The notes: generated by a model from the letters alone, not told the origin. A stretch of 64,000 nt of DNA from Polynucleobacter sp. AP-Capit-er-40B-B4 (GCF_018882245.1 NZ_JACVOV010000004.1:107028-171027), one strand, 5' to 3'. Shown: positions 38,950-47,725, counted from the stretch's first letter. A program made the numbers and translations.

Positions 38950-39942
38950 ACTTTGCGCTGCCTGAGCGGCGATCTCAAATGACTTGAGGCGAGCCTGATG
39001 ATCAAATATTTGCCCAGTACAAACAATTTCATCTGCACCGCTGGCATCCAACCAATGACGCATACCCTTCTTCACAGTTTCTAGCGACCCCACAACCGAG
39101 ACTTGTAGGGCTTGGTCTGCAGCAGCTCTCTCATGAGGCTCGCAAAATTCATTCATATCTGCAATTGGGGGTGGCAACTGACCTCTGGTATTCCTACGCA
39201 TCCTCACGACATTCTGTTGCAAAGTAGTAAATAGATGCCGAGCTTCTTCATCGGTATCTGCAGCCACTACATTCATTACAAAAGCGCTATAAGGTTTGGC
39301 CTGTTGGACCGATGGTTTAAAAAGCTCACGATAAATCTTCATAGCTTCTAGCAGTTGCTCAGGGGCAAAGTGAGAAGCAAAGGCATAAGGCAAACCAAAG
39401 TGTGCAGCCAATTGGGCGCCATACAGACTGGATCCCAAAATCCAAATGGGCACGTTGGTATTCATACCGGGGATCGCTTTCACTGATTGGCCTTCCTGCA
39501 GTGGGCCAAAGTAATGCTGAAGCTCTCTCACGTCTTGTGGAAAGCGATCATCGCTGCCCAATAAATCCCGTCTCAACGCCCTGGCAGTCAATTGATCAGT
39601 TCCAGGCGCCCTACCCAAGCCAAGCTCAATCCTGCCTGGATACAAAGACTCTAGCGTGCCAAATTGCTCAGCAATCACTAGCGGGGCATGATTCGGTAGC
39701 ATCACCCCTCCAGAGCCCACACGAATATGCTTGGTGCCACCAGCGATATAGCTAACCAGAACCGCAGTTGCTGAACTCGCATTACCGGTCATGTTGTGAT
39801 GTTCTGCAACCCAATAGCGGGTATAGCCCCATTTTTCGGCATGTTGCGCCACATCTAGCGAGTTTCGAAGCGCATCCGCAGCAGTAAACCCCTGTGGAAT
39901 CGGAGATATATCTAGAATGGAGTATGGGATGGAATTTGCCAT
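38944..39942 (-). CDS. LLM-class flavin-dependent oxidoreductase
   Basis: A 332-residue TIM-barrel of the bacterial luciferase-like family: [35 protein letters not shown] (near 34-47), [25 protein letters not shown] and [17 protein letters not shown]. This set matches the MsnO8-type group of monooxygenases that use reduced flavin; substrate unknown. Convergent with the PIN gene. Confidence 0.9.
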   Translation of the reverse strand: MANSIPYSILDISPIPQGFTAADALRNSLDVAQHAEKWGYTRYWVAEHHNMTGNASSATAVLVSYIAGGTKHIRVGSGGVMLPNHAPLVIAEQFGTLESLYPGRIELGLGRAPGTDQLTARALRRDLLGSDDRFPQDVRELQHYFGPLQEGQSVKAIPGMNTNVPIWILGSSLYGAQLAAHFGLPYAFASHFAPEQLLEAMKIYRELFKPSVQQAKPYSAFVMNVVAADTDEEARHLFTTLQQNVVRMRRNTRGQLPPPIADMNEFCEPHERAAADQALQVSVVGSLETVKKGMRHWLDASGADEIVCTGQIFDHQARLKSFEIAAQAAQSL

Positions 39943-39975
39943 CGCTAGATCATACCGAGAAAGTGCATTATTGAC

Positions 39976-40197
39976 ATGAGCAAACCAAAAATGGCTGATC
40001 CTGATGACGGCCTATTTAAACCAGGCAGCAAACTTCGGCATATTAAGACCGGTGGCTTTTATAGAGTTGTCTTTCTTGCCAATGTAGAAGCTACTCTCGA
40101 GCCCGCCTATGTTTATGAATCGATGCAATCTCATGATTTCTGGATTAGACCTAAAACAGAAATGGAAGATGGGCGCTTTGAACTCATCTCCAAATAA
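39976..40197 (+). CDS. DUF1653-like small protein
   Basis: A 73-residue protein with a single beta-rich domain: [33 protein letters not shown] and [16 protein letters not shown]. This resembles the DUF1653 pattern (a Tyr-Arg-Val core followed by acidic and Tyr residues, ending in a Pro-Glu-rich strand). Function unknown. It is 15 bases upstream of slyX and likely in one unit. Confidence 0.7.
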   Translation: MSKPKMADPDDGLFKPGSKLRHIKTGGFYRVVFLANVEATLEPAYVYESMQSHDFWIRPKTEMEDGRFELISK

Positions 40198-40212
40198 GAA
40201 AGTCACATACAC

Positions 40213-40413
40213 ATGTCTGAAGAACGAATCACCAATCTCGAGATCAAGCTGAGCTTTACCGAGGATCTCATCGAAAAACTCAATGAGACGGTTTATAAAC
40301 AGCAGCAGCAAATTGAATTTCTGTATCGCGAACTCAAAGCCATTAAGGAGCAGGCTAGCAGCAGTGGTGGTGGGGGCGGCAGCTTGAAGGATGAAATTCC
40401 TCCACACTATTAA
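40213..40413 (+). CDS. slyX: SlyX family protein
   Basis: A 66-residue coiled-coil protein (ERITNLEIKLSFTEDLIEKLNETVYKQQQQIEFL) with a Gly/Ser linker and the family C-terminus LKDEIPPHY. Function unknown although conserved in proteobacteria. Confidence 0.88.
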   Translation: MSEERITNLEIKLSFTEDLIEKLNETVYKQQQQIEFLYRELKAIKEQASSSGGGGGSLKDEIPPHY

Positions 40414-40473
40414 TCAGCTGCTAATATAGTCATTAGGCGCAAACCCCTTACAACATCGATAAAGGAACCCTCC

Positions 40474-40821
40474 GTGAGTAACTTAACACTATTTTTAGTC
40501 CAATGGGGCTTAACTTCTTTATCTTTATGGGTTGCTAGCTATATTTTTAGTGGCTTACGCTTTGCAGATGGTGGCTCTTTAATCATTGCCGCCCTACTTC
40601 TGGGTTTTGCCAACGCAATTGTTAAGCCATTATTGGTTCTTTTCACACTTCCGTTAACCGTAGTCACGATGGGCCTCTTCCTACTCGTGATTAATGCCTT
40701 AGTGTTGATGCTTGTCTCTGCTGTAGTGAGTGGCTTTACGATTTCCAGTTTCTGGACTGCGTTTTTTGCCAGCATCTTTATTTCTTTATTTAGCCTCTTT
40801 GTTAGCGGCTTAGTTTTCTAA
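40474..40821 (+). CDS. Phage-holin-family (4 TMS) membrane protein
   Basis: A 115-residue protein made of four hydrophobic segments (about 5-22, 33-50, 55-81, 86-112). The stretches VASYIFSGLRFADGGSLIIAALLLGFANAIVKP and LTLPLTVVTMGLFLLVINALVLML-type pattern identify the PF04020 family, found in free-living bacteria without phage linkage. GTG start at 40474, with AAGGA seven bases upstream. Role unknown. Confidence 0.85.
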   Translation: MSNLTLFLVQWGLTSLSLWVASYIFSGLRFADGGSLIIAALLLGFANAIVKPLLVLFTLPLTVVTMGLFLLVINALVLMLVSAVVSGFTISSFWTAFFASIFISLFSLFVSGLVF

Positions 40822-40848
40822 GAAATATTTTTCCGAGCTTCGTTTCTC

Positions 40849-42660
40849 TTATTTGCTCACCGAATAAATATCAGACCAAGAATGCAGCGCCGTCTTACAG
40901 GGCTGCGACTTGGTCGCTAAGGATTTCGCATTCTCAGCAGCAATGCTGATGCCACCAGTCAAAAAGCCTAATCCAATCGATACGGCACTATTTACTACCC
41001 CTGCCTTATTGACTCCAGCTTTTGGATTTTGCAAGGTGCCCTCAATTTTTACCAAGCCCCCAAGATCCAAGCCAGTTGTAAGACCCGATTTTTCTCTTGG
41101 ATTAATGCTGATATTCAGAGCTTCATTAGCGAGATTGACTGATCCAGCTAGCGTAATGTCCAAACGATCTGTTTCCGCACCTACGGAATCCTGAATATTA
41201 ATCATGCCATTGTTTACTGGTAAATAGGCAACCGCACATTCCAAAATAGTTTGACTAGATTGTTTTCGCATTGGATTGATTGCATCGAACACCGTAACAA
41301 TAAAGTCTCCACCCTTGTTAATAAACTTCGAATCTAATTTTCCCTGCCCAACTGAAATCTGAATGGCGCCATTGGCGCGACTAGCTAGTTGATGTGGGCT
41401 TACTCCGCTTCCTTGAAGACTCCAGGCTATACGAGTAGCGCCGCCAGAAACTTTGGCATTCGAGTCAGCACTTGCGACTATTTGCTCCAAGCTGAAGTCT
41501 TTAGCAAAACCCTTGATAGATACTTTGGGAGCTGGCCCATCAAAACTGGTAACAGAAATTTGCGCCTGCGCGCTTCCTTTGCCAACATTAAAACTCAAAT
41601 CATTTGCATCAATATTATTTTTCTTAAATTGCAGTGTCGTTTTGAAGTTAGCAAATGGAGCCTGCCCTGGAACACCCAGCTCAGCAACGTTGACGCTAAT
41701 TACTCCATCTGCCAAAGGTAATAAATCGAAAGGCAATTTCTCGTCTGAAAAGAAATAATTCCCTTGAGGTTTATGGGAAGTTGCAGCTGGAACACTGCCA
41801 GCCTTGCCGGCAATGGCGGCGGAACCAGCCAATGGCGCCAAATCAAAGGATTTGGAATTCAACTGAATATTGAATGTCGGCAAAACCTGGGGCTTCTTGT
41901 CAATGTCACCCTTAATGGCAAGTGATTTTCCATTTAAGGTGAGATCCAAATCCAGATTCATGTTTACTGGAGACTGATTCCAGGCGAAGTAAGCATTACG
42001 CAAGGATCCTGTTGAACCTTTTAGATTCAGGCTATATTTTTCGTACTGAACATCCAACAGAATCGTCGATCTTCCTTCTCTACTACCCAAAGTTAGCCTC
42101 GGAAGATGAATGACTTTTGCAGCTTGATTACCGTCTTGATAGCTGATGATGGCATCAATAATGTCCATCGTCTTAATAGAAACAAATGTACTATCTGAAG
42201 AATCATTACTGGCTGCATTGGCTGGAGTTGTGGTTGTCGAACCATTTCTAGCCAAGACTGGCGGAGTCAGATTCCAATTACCCTCACCACTCTTATTGGT
42301 TTGCAGATTGGCTTCTAAGCCGGTTATACCTATTCTGCTAATTTCAACACTACCCTTGAGTAATGGGAACAACCGAATATCCAACTCAATTTGTTTGAAT
42401 GTCAGCATGTTGGGGTTACTTGCCCAAGAGGCATTACTCAAAGAAACCTGTTCGGCCTTCACGCTGATGGATGGGAAAAGATTTAGGCTGACTGGCCCAG
42501 CAATCTTAAGATCCCTGCCTGTAGCATCCTTGACTGATGAACTCAGGAGTTTAGTTAATTGCGTCGGATTAATAAAAGAAGCCGCATACCATGCACCTAA
42601 GCCCGCCACCAAAAGGAAAGCAACAAAAGCAAGCAGGGAAATCTTCAGGACTTTGTTCAC
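40849..42660 (-). CDS. AsmA family protein
   Basis: A 603-residue protein with an N-terminal membrane helix (ISLLAFVAFLLVAGLGAWYAA) and a long periplasmic beta-rich repeat region typical of AsmA/TamB-like lipid-transfer bridges (VKDATGRDLKIAGPVSLNLFPSISVKAEQVSLSNA at the start; DRLDITLAGSVNLANEALNI near the end). Such proteins help move phospholipids to the outer membrane. It is divergent from the yjdM-like gene. Confidence 0.88.
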   Translation of the reverse strand: MNKVLKISLLAFVAFLLVAGLGAWYAASFINPTQLTKLLSSSVKDATGRDLKIAGPVSLNLFPSISVKAEQVSLSNASWASNPNMLTFKQIELDIRLFPLLKGSVEISRIGITGLEANLQTNKSGEGNWNLTPPVLARNGSTTTTPANAASNDSSDSTFVSIKTMDIIDAIISYQDGNQAAKVIHLPRLTLGSREGRSTILLDVQYEKYSLNLKGSTGSLRNAYFAWNQSPVNMNLDLDLTLNGKSLAIKGDIDKKPQVLPTFNIQLNSKSFDLAPLAGSAAIAGKAGSVPAATSHKPQGNYFFSDEKLPFDLLPLADGVISVNVAELGVPGQAPFANFKTTLQFKKNNIDANDLSFNVGKGSAQAQISVTSFDGPAPKVSIKGFAKDFSLEQIVASADSNAKVSGGATRIAWSLQGSGVSPHQLASRANGAIQISVGQGKLDSKFINKGGDFIVTVFDAINPMRKQSSQTILECAVAYLPVNNGMINIQDSVGAETDRLDITLAGSVNLANEALNISINPREKSGLTTGLDLGGLVKIEGTLQNPKAGVNKAGVVNSAVSIGLGFLTGGISIAAENAKSLATKSQPCKTALHSWSDIYSVSK

Positions 42661-42720
42661 CCAACCATTCTAAAGCGATACCTGGCAATTAGACGCCGCC
42701 AACTACCCCTAGACTAAAAT

Positions 42721-43071
42721 ATGCCTATGAGTACAGATAATTTACCGAAGTGCCCCGCCTGCCAGGAAGATATGACCTACCCCGATGGGGATAATTATGT
42801 TTGCGCCCAATGTGGCCATGAATGGCCTATGGCTGCAGCCGCAGAAGAAATAGAGGCGGGATTGATCGTCAAAGACGCCAACGGCAATCTATTGGCAGAT
42901 GGCGATACCGTGACCCTCATTAAAGATTTAAAGGTGAAGGGCTCATCTACAACCCTCAAGGTTGGCACCAAGATTAAAGGCATTCGACTGGTCCCGGGCG
43001 ACCACGAGGTAGATTGCAAAACAGAAGCTGGCAATATGCTCCTCAAAGCCTGCTTTTTGAAGAAAGCCTAG
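42721..43071 (+). CDS. yjdM: Zinc-ribbon protein YjdM (PhnA family)
   Basis: A 116-residue protein: zinc ribbon CPAC...CAQCGHEW (Cys11, 14, 28, 31) and a C-terminal SH3-like domain ([42 protein letters not shown]). Long called PhnA, it is not involved in phosphonate cleavage. Start ATG 42721 or 42727 cannot be separated by the ribosome-binding site. Confidence 0.9.
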   Translation: MPMSTDNLPKCPACQEDMTYPDGDNYVCAQCGHEWPMAAAAEEIEAGLIVKDANGNLLADGDTVTLIKDLKVKGSSTTLKVGTKIKGIRLVPGDHEVDCKTEAGNMLLKACFLKKA

Positions 43072-43092
43072 ATCCAATCAAATTCTAGGCTT
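43064..43092. terminator. Hairpin between convergent genes
   Basis: A nine-base-pair stem, AAGCCTAGA...TCTAGGCTT, with an 11-base loop. The left arm includes the yjdM stop codon. No T-run follows, so terminator function is uncertain. Confidence 0.35.
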
Positions 43093-43107
43093 GCTCCGCT
43101 AACAGAC

Positions 43108-43323
43108 TTAAGTACTCGCCTTTTTAAGGACTGCGTAGATCTGGTCCTTTAGCAAAAGCTTCTCCTTCTTCAAAACCTCAATCTCTTCTTGGGTGCTTGG
43201 CTCCGTATGAGCCTCCATTCTTTGGATCTTCTGATCCAAATTATTGTGTTTATCAAATAGATGCAAGAAGTGACGATCTGACGTTTTCAACTTGGTAATG
43301 AGTTCACGATATTCAGGAAACAT
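43108..43323 (-). CDS. DUF465 (YdcH-like) small protein
   Basis: A 71-residue helical hairpin of the YdcH/DUF465 family: MFPEYRELITKLKTSDRHFLHLFDKHNNLDQKI followed by a second helix ending KLLLKDQIYAVLKK. Function unknown; conserved in proteobacteria. Confidence 0.85.
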   Translation of the reverse strand: MFPEYRELITKLKTSDRHFLHLFDKHNNLDQKIQRMEAHTEPSTQEEIEVLKKEKLLLKDQIYAVLKKAST

Positions 43324-43541
43324 AGATCCTCTTGATATAAGGGTTATGGAAAACTGCTTGAGATTAGTTTAGCAATCCCGTATTACAAGAACAATGCCCA
43401 AGGCGATCTTTTTGTTTTGCCCCCTCCCCTTGTAATCTGCCAGAAAAACCCCATATAGGAAAGGCAAATTCCCCAAGGAAATTGCAGTAATATCAGCTAG
43501 TGCACTAAGCACAATAACTACCAAAAGAAGGGTAATAGACC
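43324..43541. other. Intergenic region before the histone-like gene
   Basis: 218 bases between divergent genes. I see the ribosome-binding site AAGGG before the downstream ATG and a short C-rich stretch, but no recognisable regulator box; Pho-box-like heptamers were looked for and not found. Confidence 0.5.
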
Positions 43542-44420
43542 ATGGCTACAAAGAAGTCTCCAGCAAAAAAGAAAGTAGCTACCAAGGTGGTAACAAAAGC
43601 CCCTGCAAAAAAAGCTGTCCAGAAAGTTGCCGCTAAAAAAGTAGCAGCCAAAAAGACAGTGAAAAAGGTAGTGAAAAAACCAGCAGCAAAGAAAGTTGCT
43701 GCAAAGAAACCTGCGGCCAAAAAGCCAGCAGCTAAGAAAACAACGGCAAAGAAACCTGCGGCCAAAAAGCCAGCAGCAAAAAAAGTTGCCAAGAAAGCTG
43801 TAAAACAAGCTTCATCTAAAGCATCTAAGGTAGATCAATATGGTCTGGAGCAAGATGATGAGTTTTACGGCTTGTATTTTGCGAAGTCTACAAAAAAGGG
43901 TTTGGTTGAAGTAAAACCTTGTACCTTCTCATTGATGTACTGGTGGAAAGGCTTGCTTGGCTACCCTGACATGATCGAGATCTCCAAAGGGAGCAATACT
44001 GCGATGCTGCAGTTTGAATCTACTTTTGGCGGTGGTGACTCTGGTGAAACTGAATTAACCGAAAAAGATGTATTGGATATTGATCACATCATTGAAGTGG
44101 ATGAAGAAGAAATGATGATCTCCCTTTACTCTTATGTACCTATTCCGGTTCCTGAGAAATTAGTCGGCGCTGTAAGTCTAGCTATCCTGAATATCAACCC
44201 AGAAACCCGCTATGGCAGCTTAGAGCTCTGCTCCACCGAGAACGAAGAAGGCGAAACAGAGCATTTCTTGCGCTATCGTGCGGCAACCTATTTGCGTGGC
44301 ATTAAGTCAGGCAAAGTGGAGGCTATTGAAAGCATGGTTACTAATGGATCCGAGTTCTTCGGTCTTGCTTTAGATGCCATGTGTGTGAATAAGTCGATTA
44401 AGAAATGGCTTCTTAGCTAA
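43542..44420 (+). CDS. Histone H1-like lysine tail fused to a YbjN-like domain
   Basis: A 292-residue fusion. Residues 1-96 are almost only Lys, Ala, Pro, Val and Thr in KKPAAKK-type repeats, like the DNA-binding tails of AlgP, PhaF and Bordetella BpH1. Residues 98-292 form a folded acidic domain (DEFYGLYFAKSTKKGL..., then VPEKLVGAVSLAILNINPETRYGSLEL, FLRYRAATYLRG and FFGLALDAM) with the alpha-beta pattern of YbjN/type III chaperone-like proteins; that assignment is moderate. The tail carries internal nucleotide repeats. It lies upstream of the lysine-rich gene coupled to PPK2. Function unknown. Confidence 0.75.
   Translation: MATKKSPAKKKVATKVVTKAPAKKAVQKVAAKKVAAKKTVKKVVKKPAAKKVAAKKPAAKKPAAKKTTAKKPAAKKPAAKKVAKKAVKQASSKASKVDQYGLEQDDEFYGLYFAKSTKKGLVEVKPCTFSLMYWWKGLLGYPDMIEISKGSNTAMLQFESTFGGGDSGETELTEKDVLDIDHIIEVDEEEMMISLYSYVPIPVPEKLVGAVSLAILNINPETRYGSLELCSTENEEGETEHFLRYRAATYLRGIKSGKVEAIESMVTNGSEFFGLALDAMCVNKSIKKWLLS
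43701..43777 (+). repeat. 45-base tandem repeat in the histone-like tail
   Basis: A 32-base stretch at 43701-43732 recurs without change at 43746-43777, i.e. with 45-base (15-codon) spacing. Similar but less exact units flank it. Identity at synonymous positions suggests recent duplication, so tail length may vary between strains. Confidence 0.85.
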
Positions 44421-44436
44421 TTGAGCGACAGCAAAT

Positions 44437-44457
44437 GGCGGACTAACTATCCGCCAC
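44437..44457. terminator. Hairpin between convergent genes
   Basis: TGGCGGA-CTAACTA-TCCGCCA, a seven-base-pair GC-rich stem between the histone-like gene and the small lipoprotein gene. No T-run follows on either strand. Confidence 0.4.
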
Positions 44458-44711
44458 TATCTGCAAAGATAGATGTAAGTTATGGGAAAACGGTCATTGA
44501 CCGTTTTTCTGCTTTCTAGAATCGTCACTGTTCTTTTGCCCTGCTTTTTGCACTCCACAAGAGCCGCTTCCTGAGCCTCAGTCTCTTTCGCTGTCTTGGG
44601 GGCATGCACTCCAATCGTTCCATCTGATTGTTGATAGACGCCGAATTCACTCTGAGGCGTTGAGCAAGCCGCCAATAGGAGGCCAAGAAGAGCAACTAAG
44701 TAACGATTCAT
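44457..44711 (-). CDS. Small lipoprotein, unknown function
   Basis: An 84-residue protein with a lipoprotein signal (lipobox LAAC, Cys16) and a short mature domain (GVYQQSDGTIGVHAPKTAKETEAQEAALVECKKQGKRTVTI...YLCR) with two cysteines that could form a disulfide. I do not recognise a named family. It reads away from the lysine-rich gene. Confidence 0.75.
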   Translation of the reverse strand: MNRYLVALLGLLLAACSTPQSEFGVYQQSDGTIGVHAPKTAKETEAQEAALVECKKQGKRTVTILESRKTVNDRFPITYIYLCR

Positions 44712-44778
44712 TTTAAAGAATGTCTAAGGGTTTAAAGGTAACCCTATTCTAGGACACTCCAAAGTAAAGATTCGGTAA

Positions 44779-44796
44779 TCGTCACAAAAGTGTCAT
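44779..44796 (+). promoter_or_regulatory. Candidate Pho box before the lysine-rich gene and PPK2
   Basis: TCGTCAC-AAAA-GTGTCAT: two heptamers at 11-base spacing matching the CTGTCAT repeat bound by PhoB (5 and 6 of 7, the second differing only at its first base). It lies 90 bases before the ATG. Confidence 0.6.
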
Positions 44797-44885
44797 ATAC
44801 GCTTGAAATTGATAGATTTAAAACGTAGGATGGTCCAAAGAGTAAAAATTTACCTATAACCTATGAATAAAAAATAAGGAAAATC

Positions 44886-45161
44886 ATGAGCCAAAAGAAA
44901 CTAGTGAAGCAGCTGTTAAAAAAGCTCGATAAATTAGAGTCCGATAGAGAAAAGCTCATCAATAAGCTGGCAAAAGCATTAGATAAGCTAGAAAAAAAGG
45001 TGACGGATAAGAAGGTCCCCACGAAAAAAGTAGCGGCTAAAAAAGCACCTGCTAAAAAGGTCCCAGTAAAGAAAGTTGCTGTAAAAAAGACCCCTACTAA
45101 AAAGGCGCCTGCAAAAAAGACGGCCGCCAAGAAAGCTGTCAGCGCCAACGAAGTAAGCTAA
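44886..45161 (+). CDS. Lysine-rich protein with coiled coil, coupled to PPK2
   Basis: A 91-residue protein. Residues 1-43 form an amphipathic, strongly charged helix (LVKQLLKKLDKLESDREKLI), then residues 44-87 are KKAPAKK/KKVAVKK repeats like PAKKA-motif DNA-binding tails (PhaM, PhaF, histone H1-like proteins). Its TAA stop overlaps the PPK2 ATG by one base (TAATG), so the two are made together. AAGGA is six bases before its ATG. A role in placing polyphosphate synthesis on nucleoid or granule is a hypothesis. Confidence 0.75.
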   Translation: MSQKKLVKQLLKKLDKLESDREKLINKLAKALDKLEKKVTDKKVPTKKVAAKKAPAKKVPVKKVAVKKTPTKKAPAKKTAAKKAVSANEVS

Positions 45162-45934
45162 TGAGTCATAAAAACAAAGATAAGCTGGAGGAATCTAGTT
45201 ACGACGCTGCACTTCGCTTATTACAAATTGAGTTGGTGAAGCTCCAAAATAGCCTCATCAAAAATGGTGATCAGATCCTGGTCATATTAGAGGGTCGAGA
45301 TACTGCAGGCAAAGACGGAACCATTAAAGCTATCACGGAACATCTAAGTCCACGTGAAACACGTATTGTTGCACTTGGCAAACCCTCAGATACCGAATCT
45401 ACAGAGTGGTACTTTCAGAGGTATGTTGCGCAGCTACCCAAGCAAGGTGAGTTCGTCCTATTCAATCGTAGTTGGTATAACCGAGCTGGCGTTGAACGCG
45501 TCATGAATTTCTGCACTAAAGCTCAATACGTTAATTTCATGGAAACCGTAAATGACTTTGAATCCATCCTAGTGCGCTCAGACATTACTATCTTGAAATA
45601 CTATTTAGACATTTCCAAGAAAGAGCAGGCGTTGCGTCTTGAAGATAGGGAGAATGATCCACTAAAGCAGTGGAAGATCAGCCCTATTGATCAGCAAGCG
45701 CAGAAAAATTGGAATGCGTATAGTAAATGTAGAAATGAAATGCTAGAAAGAACCAGCCCTAAAGATGCGCCTTGGACAATTGTTATGGCTAACGACAAGA
45801 AGCTGGCTCACTTAAATTTAATTCGAGATTTACTCTCTAGAGTGTCCTACCCAGGAAAAGATAAGTCACTACTCAGGGCGGATAAAGATATTGCCTTTAA
45901 GTGGGATGGCAAACTATCTAAACTCGAGAAATAA
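45161..45934 (+). CDS. Polyphosphate kinase 2 family protein (first copy)
   Basis: A 257-residue PPK2 that transfers phosphate between polyphosphate and nucleotides. Walker A-type EGRDTAGKDGTIK (44-56), then WYFQRYVAQLPKQGEFVLFNRSWYNRAGVERVMNF, the lid and catalytic region of the family, and WKISPIDQQAQKNW. One-domain length. The Asp in AGKDG, where the other copy has Gly, hints at a different nucleotide preference, but class cannot be fixed by eye. It ends five bases from the convergent second PPK2. Confidence 0.92.
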   Translation: MSHKNKDKLEESSYDAALRLLQIELVKLQNSLIKNGDQILVILEGRDTAGKDGTIKAITEHLSPRETRIVALGKPSDTESTEWYFQRYVAQLPKQGEFVLFNRSWYNRAGVERVMNFCTKAQYVNFMETVNDFESILVRSDITILKYYLDISKKEQALRLEDRENDPLKQWKISPIDQQAQKNWNAYSKCRNEMLERTSPKDAPWTIVMANDKKLAHLNLIRDLLSRVSYPGKDKSLLRADKDIAFKWDGKLSKLEK

Positions 45935-45939
45935 AATCT

Positions 45940-46851
45940 TTAGAAGACTTCAGGGACGTACATCTTCTGCGGCACTGGACCACGAAGATAGTCTGGGTTA
46001 TGCACACGCTTAGGCAAAGTAATTACCGGATGATCGATTTCTTGATATGGGATTTGACTGAGTAAATGGGTGATGCAGTTGAGACGAGCTTTTTTCTTAT
46101 CATTGGCAGCAACTACCCACCACGGCGCCTCTGGAATATGAGTACGCTCCAGCATCGTTTCTTTTGCCTTGGTATAGGCCTCCCAGAGTCTTCTGGCTTC
46201 AAGATCCATTGGACTTAATTTCCACTGCTTGAGTGGATCATGAATGCGCATCATGAAGCGGTTGTACTGTTCATCATCAGAAATAGAGAACCAATACTTA
46301 ATTAAGATAATGCCCGAGCTAATCATCATTCGCTCAAGATCAGGAACTGTTCTTAGGAACTCTTCGTATTCTTCATCATTACAAAACCCCATCACCCTCT
46401 CTACGCCGGCACGGTTGTACCAGCTACGATCAAATAGAGCGATCTCACCACCAGCAGGCAAATGGGAAATATATCTTTGAAAATACCATTGAGTCTTTTC
46501 GCGTTCGTTGGGTGCCGGTAAAGCGACTACTTTACAAACACGAGGATTGAGGCGCTGGGTAATACGCTTAATAGCACCACCCTTACCCGCTGAATCACGA
46601 CCCTCAAATAGAACTGCAACCTTAAGCTTATTTGCCACTACCCAATCTTGGAGCTTTACTAGCTCGCCCTGCAGTCTAAATAATTCGCGGAAATAAACAT
46701 TGCGTGGAATCTGAGATTTGCTATCGCCATCAGGGGAAAGACGATCATCATCAAGCTCCATCTCAAGCTCTTCATCCATGCTATCAAGAATTTCTTCTTG
46801 AGCACGTCGATACCACTCGGCCATCTCTTTATGCTTCGATGTCATTTTCAT
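45940..46851 (-). CDS. ppk2: Polyphosphate kinase 2 family protein (second copy)
   Basis: A 303-residue PPK2 with an N-terminal acidic extension (EEILDSMDEELEMELDDD), Walker A FEGRDSAGKGGAIKR (82-96), WYFQRYISHLPAGGEIALFDRSWYNRAGVERVMGFC and WKLSPMDLEARRLW. It matches the class I type enzymes that make GTP or ATP from polyphosphate (about 300 residues). A candidate Pho box overlaps the end of the acyltransferase gene upstream. Alternative start Met3. Confidence 0.93.
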   Translation of the reverse strand: MKMTSKHKEMAEWYRRAQEEILDSMDEELEMELDDDRLSPDGDSKSQIPRNVYFRELFRLQGELVKLQDWVVANKLKVAVLFEGRDSAGKGGAIKRITQRLNPRVCKVVALPAPNEREKTQWYFQRYISHLPAGGEIALFDRSWYNRAGVERVMGFCNDEEYEEFLRTVPDLERMMISSGIILIKYWFSISDDEQYNRFMMRIHDPLKQWKLSPMDLEARRLWEAYTKAKETMLERTHIPEAPWWVVAANDKKKARLNCITHLLSQIPYQEIDHPVITLPKRVHNPDYLRGPVPQKMYVPEVF

Positions 46852-46884
46852 TCCACTCCTAGAATACCTTTATAGCCAGGAAAG

Positions 46885-46902
46885 ATGACACTTTTATTAC
46901 AT
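46885..46902 (-). promoter_or_regulatory. Candidate Pho box before the second PPK2
   Basis: Minus strand: ATGTAAT-AAAA-GTGTCAT, 34 bases before the PPK2 ATG. It overlaps the last codons of the upstream acyltransferase gene. The first heptamer is weak (5 of 7). Confidence 0.45.
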
Positions 46903-47685
46903 AAAGGGCTGATGACCGTTTAAGCGATTAGAAATAACCTCCTGGCTATGCAAGGCTAACCACTTGCGATCTCTAGAGGCTTCTGGAGTAGCACCAGAAG
47001 GGGATAAAAAGGTTAATTCGACGATCAATTGACGATCATGCAATATCTTAGCCATAGATTCAAGCAATCCCATCTCGCCAACAAAGGCAGCAACATCACT
47101 TCTCTCGCCAGACGCAGCAGACTGATAGGAAATTGCTAGGGAGTAGACCGATACGCCAGCAATCACGGCAGATTCAAACAAATTAGGTTTGAACGGCAGT
47201 ACAGTCTCTCCTAGCGTGGAGGTGCCCTCAGGAAAGATACAGACAGAATGAGATGCAAGAACTCTGCCTACATCTTCAGCAACCTTCTTCCCATGGCGAA
47301 TTTTGTCTCGCTTAATAAAAACGGTGCCCAATTGCTTTGCCATCCAGCCAAATATTGGCCACCCCTCTACATCCGACTTTGCAACAAAGAGAATGGGGTT
47401 AAAAGCATTGATAGCGTGGATATCCATCCAAGAAATATGGTTTGAAGCAAGAAGGAATGGAGTGCTTGGAAGAATTTCTTGATTCTTCAACCTTAATTCA
47501 ATTCCAAAAATATTTAGCAATCTTTTTGACCAAGCCTGAATCAGTTGATTTTTCTTTTTTTGATCCGCAAAAGGAAATTGAAAAGATAAAGTAGCCAAAC
47601 CAGCGATCACGTGAACCCATACGAGAACCCAGCACCAAGCTACTGATGTGTTTCTCGATAGATTTAGGGAATGTTTCTTACTCAT
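46897..47685 (-). CDS. 1-acyl-glycerol-3-phosphate acyltransferase family (PlsC/OlsA-like)
   Basis: A 262-residue membrane acyltransferase with an N-terminal helix (WCWVLVWVHVIAGLATL), the catalytic HISWMD (HX4D, 83-88) and FPEGTST (151-157). PlsC enzymes acylate lysophosphatidic acid; the OlsA subgroup acylates lyso-ornithine lipid. Since an OlsB-type gene is 2.4 kb away in the same island, OlsA is possible. ATG 47685 chosen over a TTG at 47697. It is divergent from plcP over 104 bases. Confidence 0.83.
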   Translation of the reverse strand: MSKKHSLNLSRNTSVAWCWVLVWVHVIAGLATLSFQFPFADQKKKNQLIQAWSKRLLNIFGIELRLKNQEILPSTPFLLASNHISWMDIHAINAFNPILFVAKSDVEGWPIFGWMAKQLGTVFIKRDKIRHGKKVAEDVGRVLASHSVCIFPEGTSTLGETVLPFKPNLFESAVIAGVSVYSLAISYQSAASGERSDVAAFVGEMGLLESMAKILHDRQLIVELTFLSPSGATPEASRDRKWLALHSQEVISNRLNGHQPFM

Positions 47686-47725
47686 ATGGATTAGCAATAT
47701 AAATCAAATTCAGAAAATATTTGCA

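Noticed and set aside
43505..43808. Phe/Ala/Gly-rich minus-strand reading frames opposite the histone-like gene
   Set aside because: They are antisense shadows of the repetitive Lys/Ala codons and have no ribosome-binding site or membrane-protein family pattern.
44861..45148. Hydrophobic minus-strand frame opposite the lysine-rich gene
   Set aside because: Same cause: complement of AAA/GCN codons gives Phe-rich translation.
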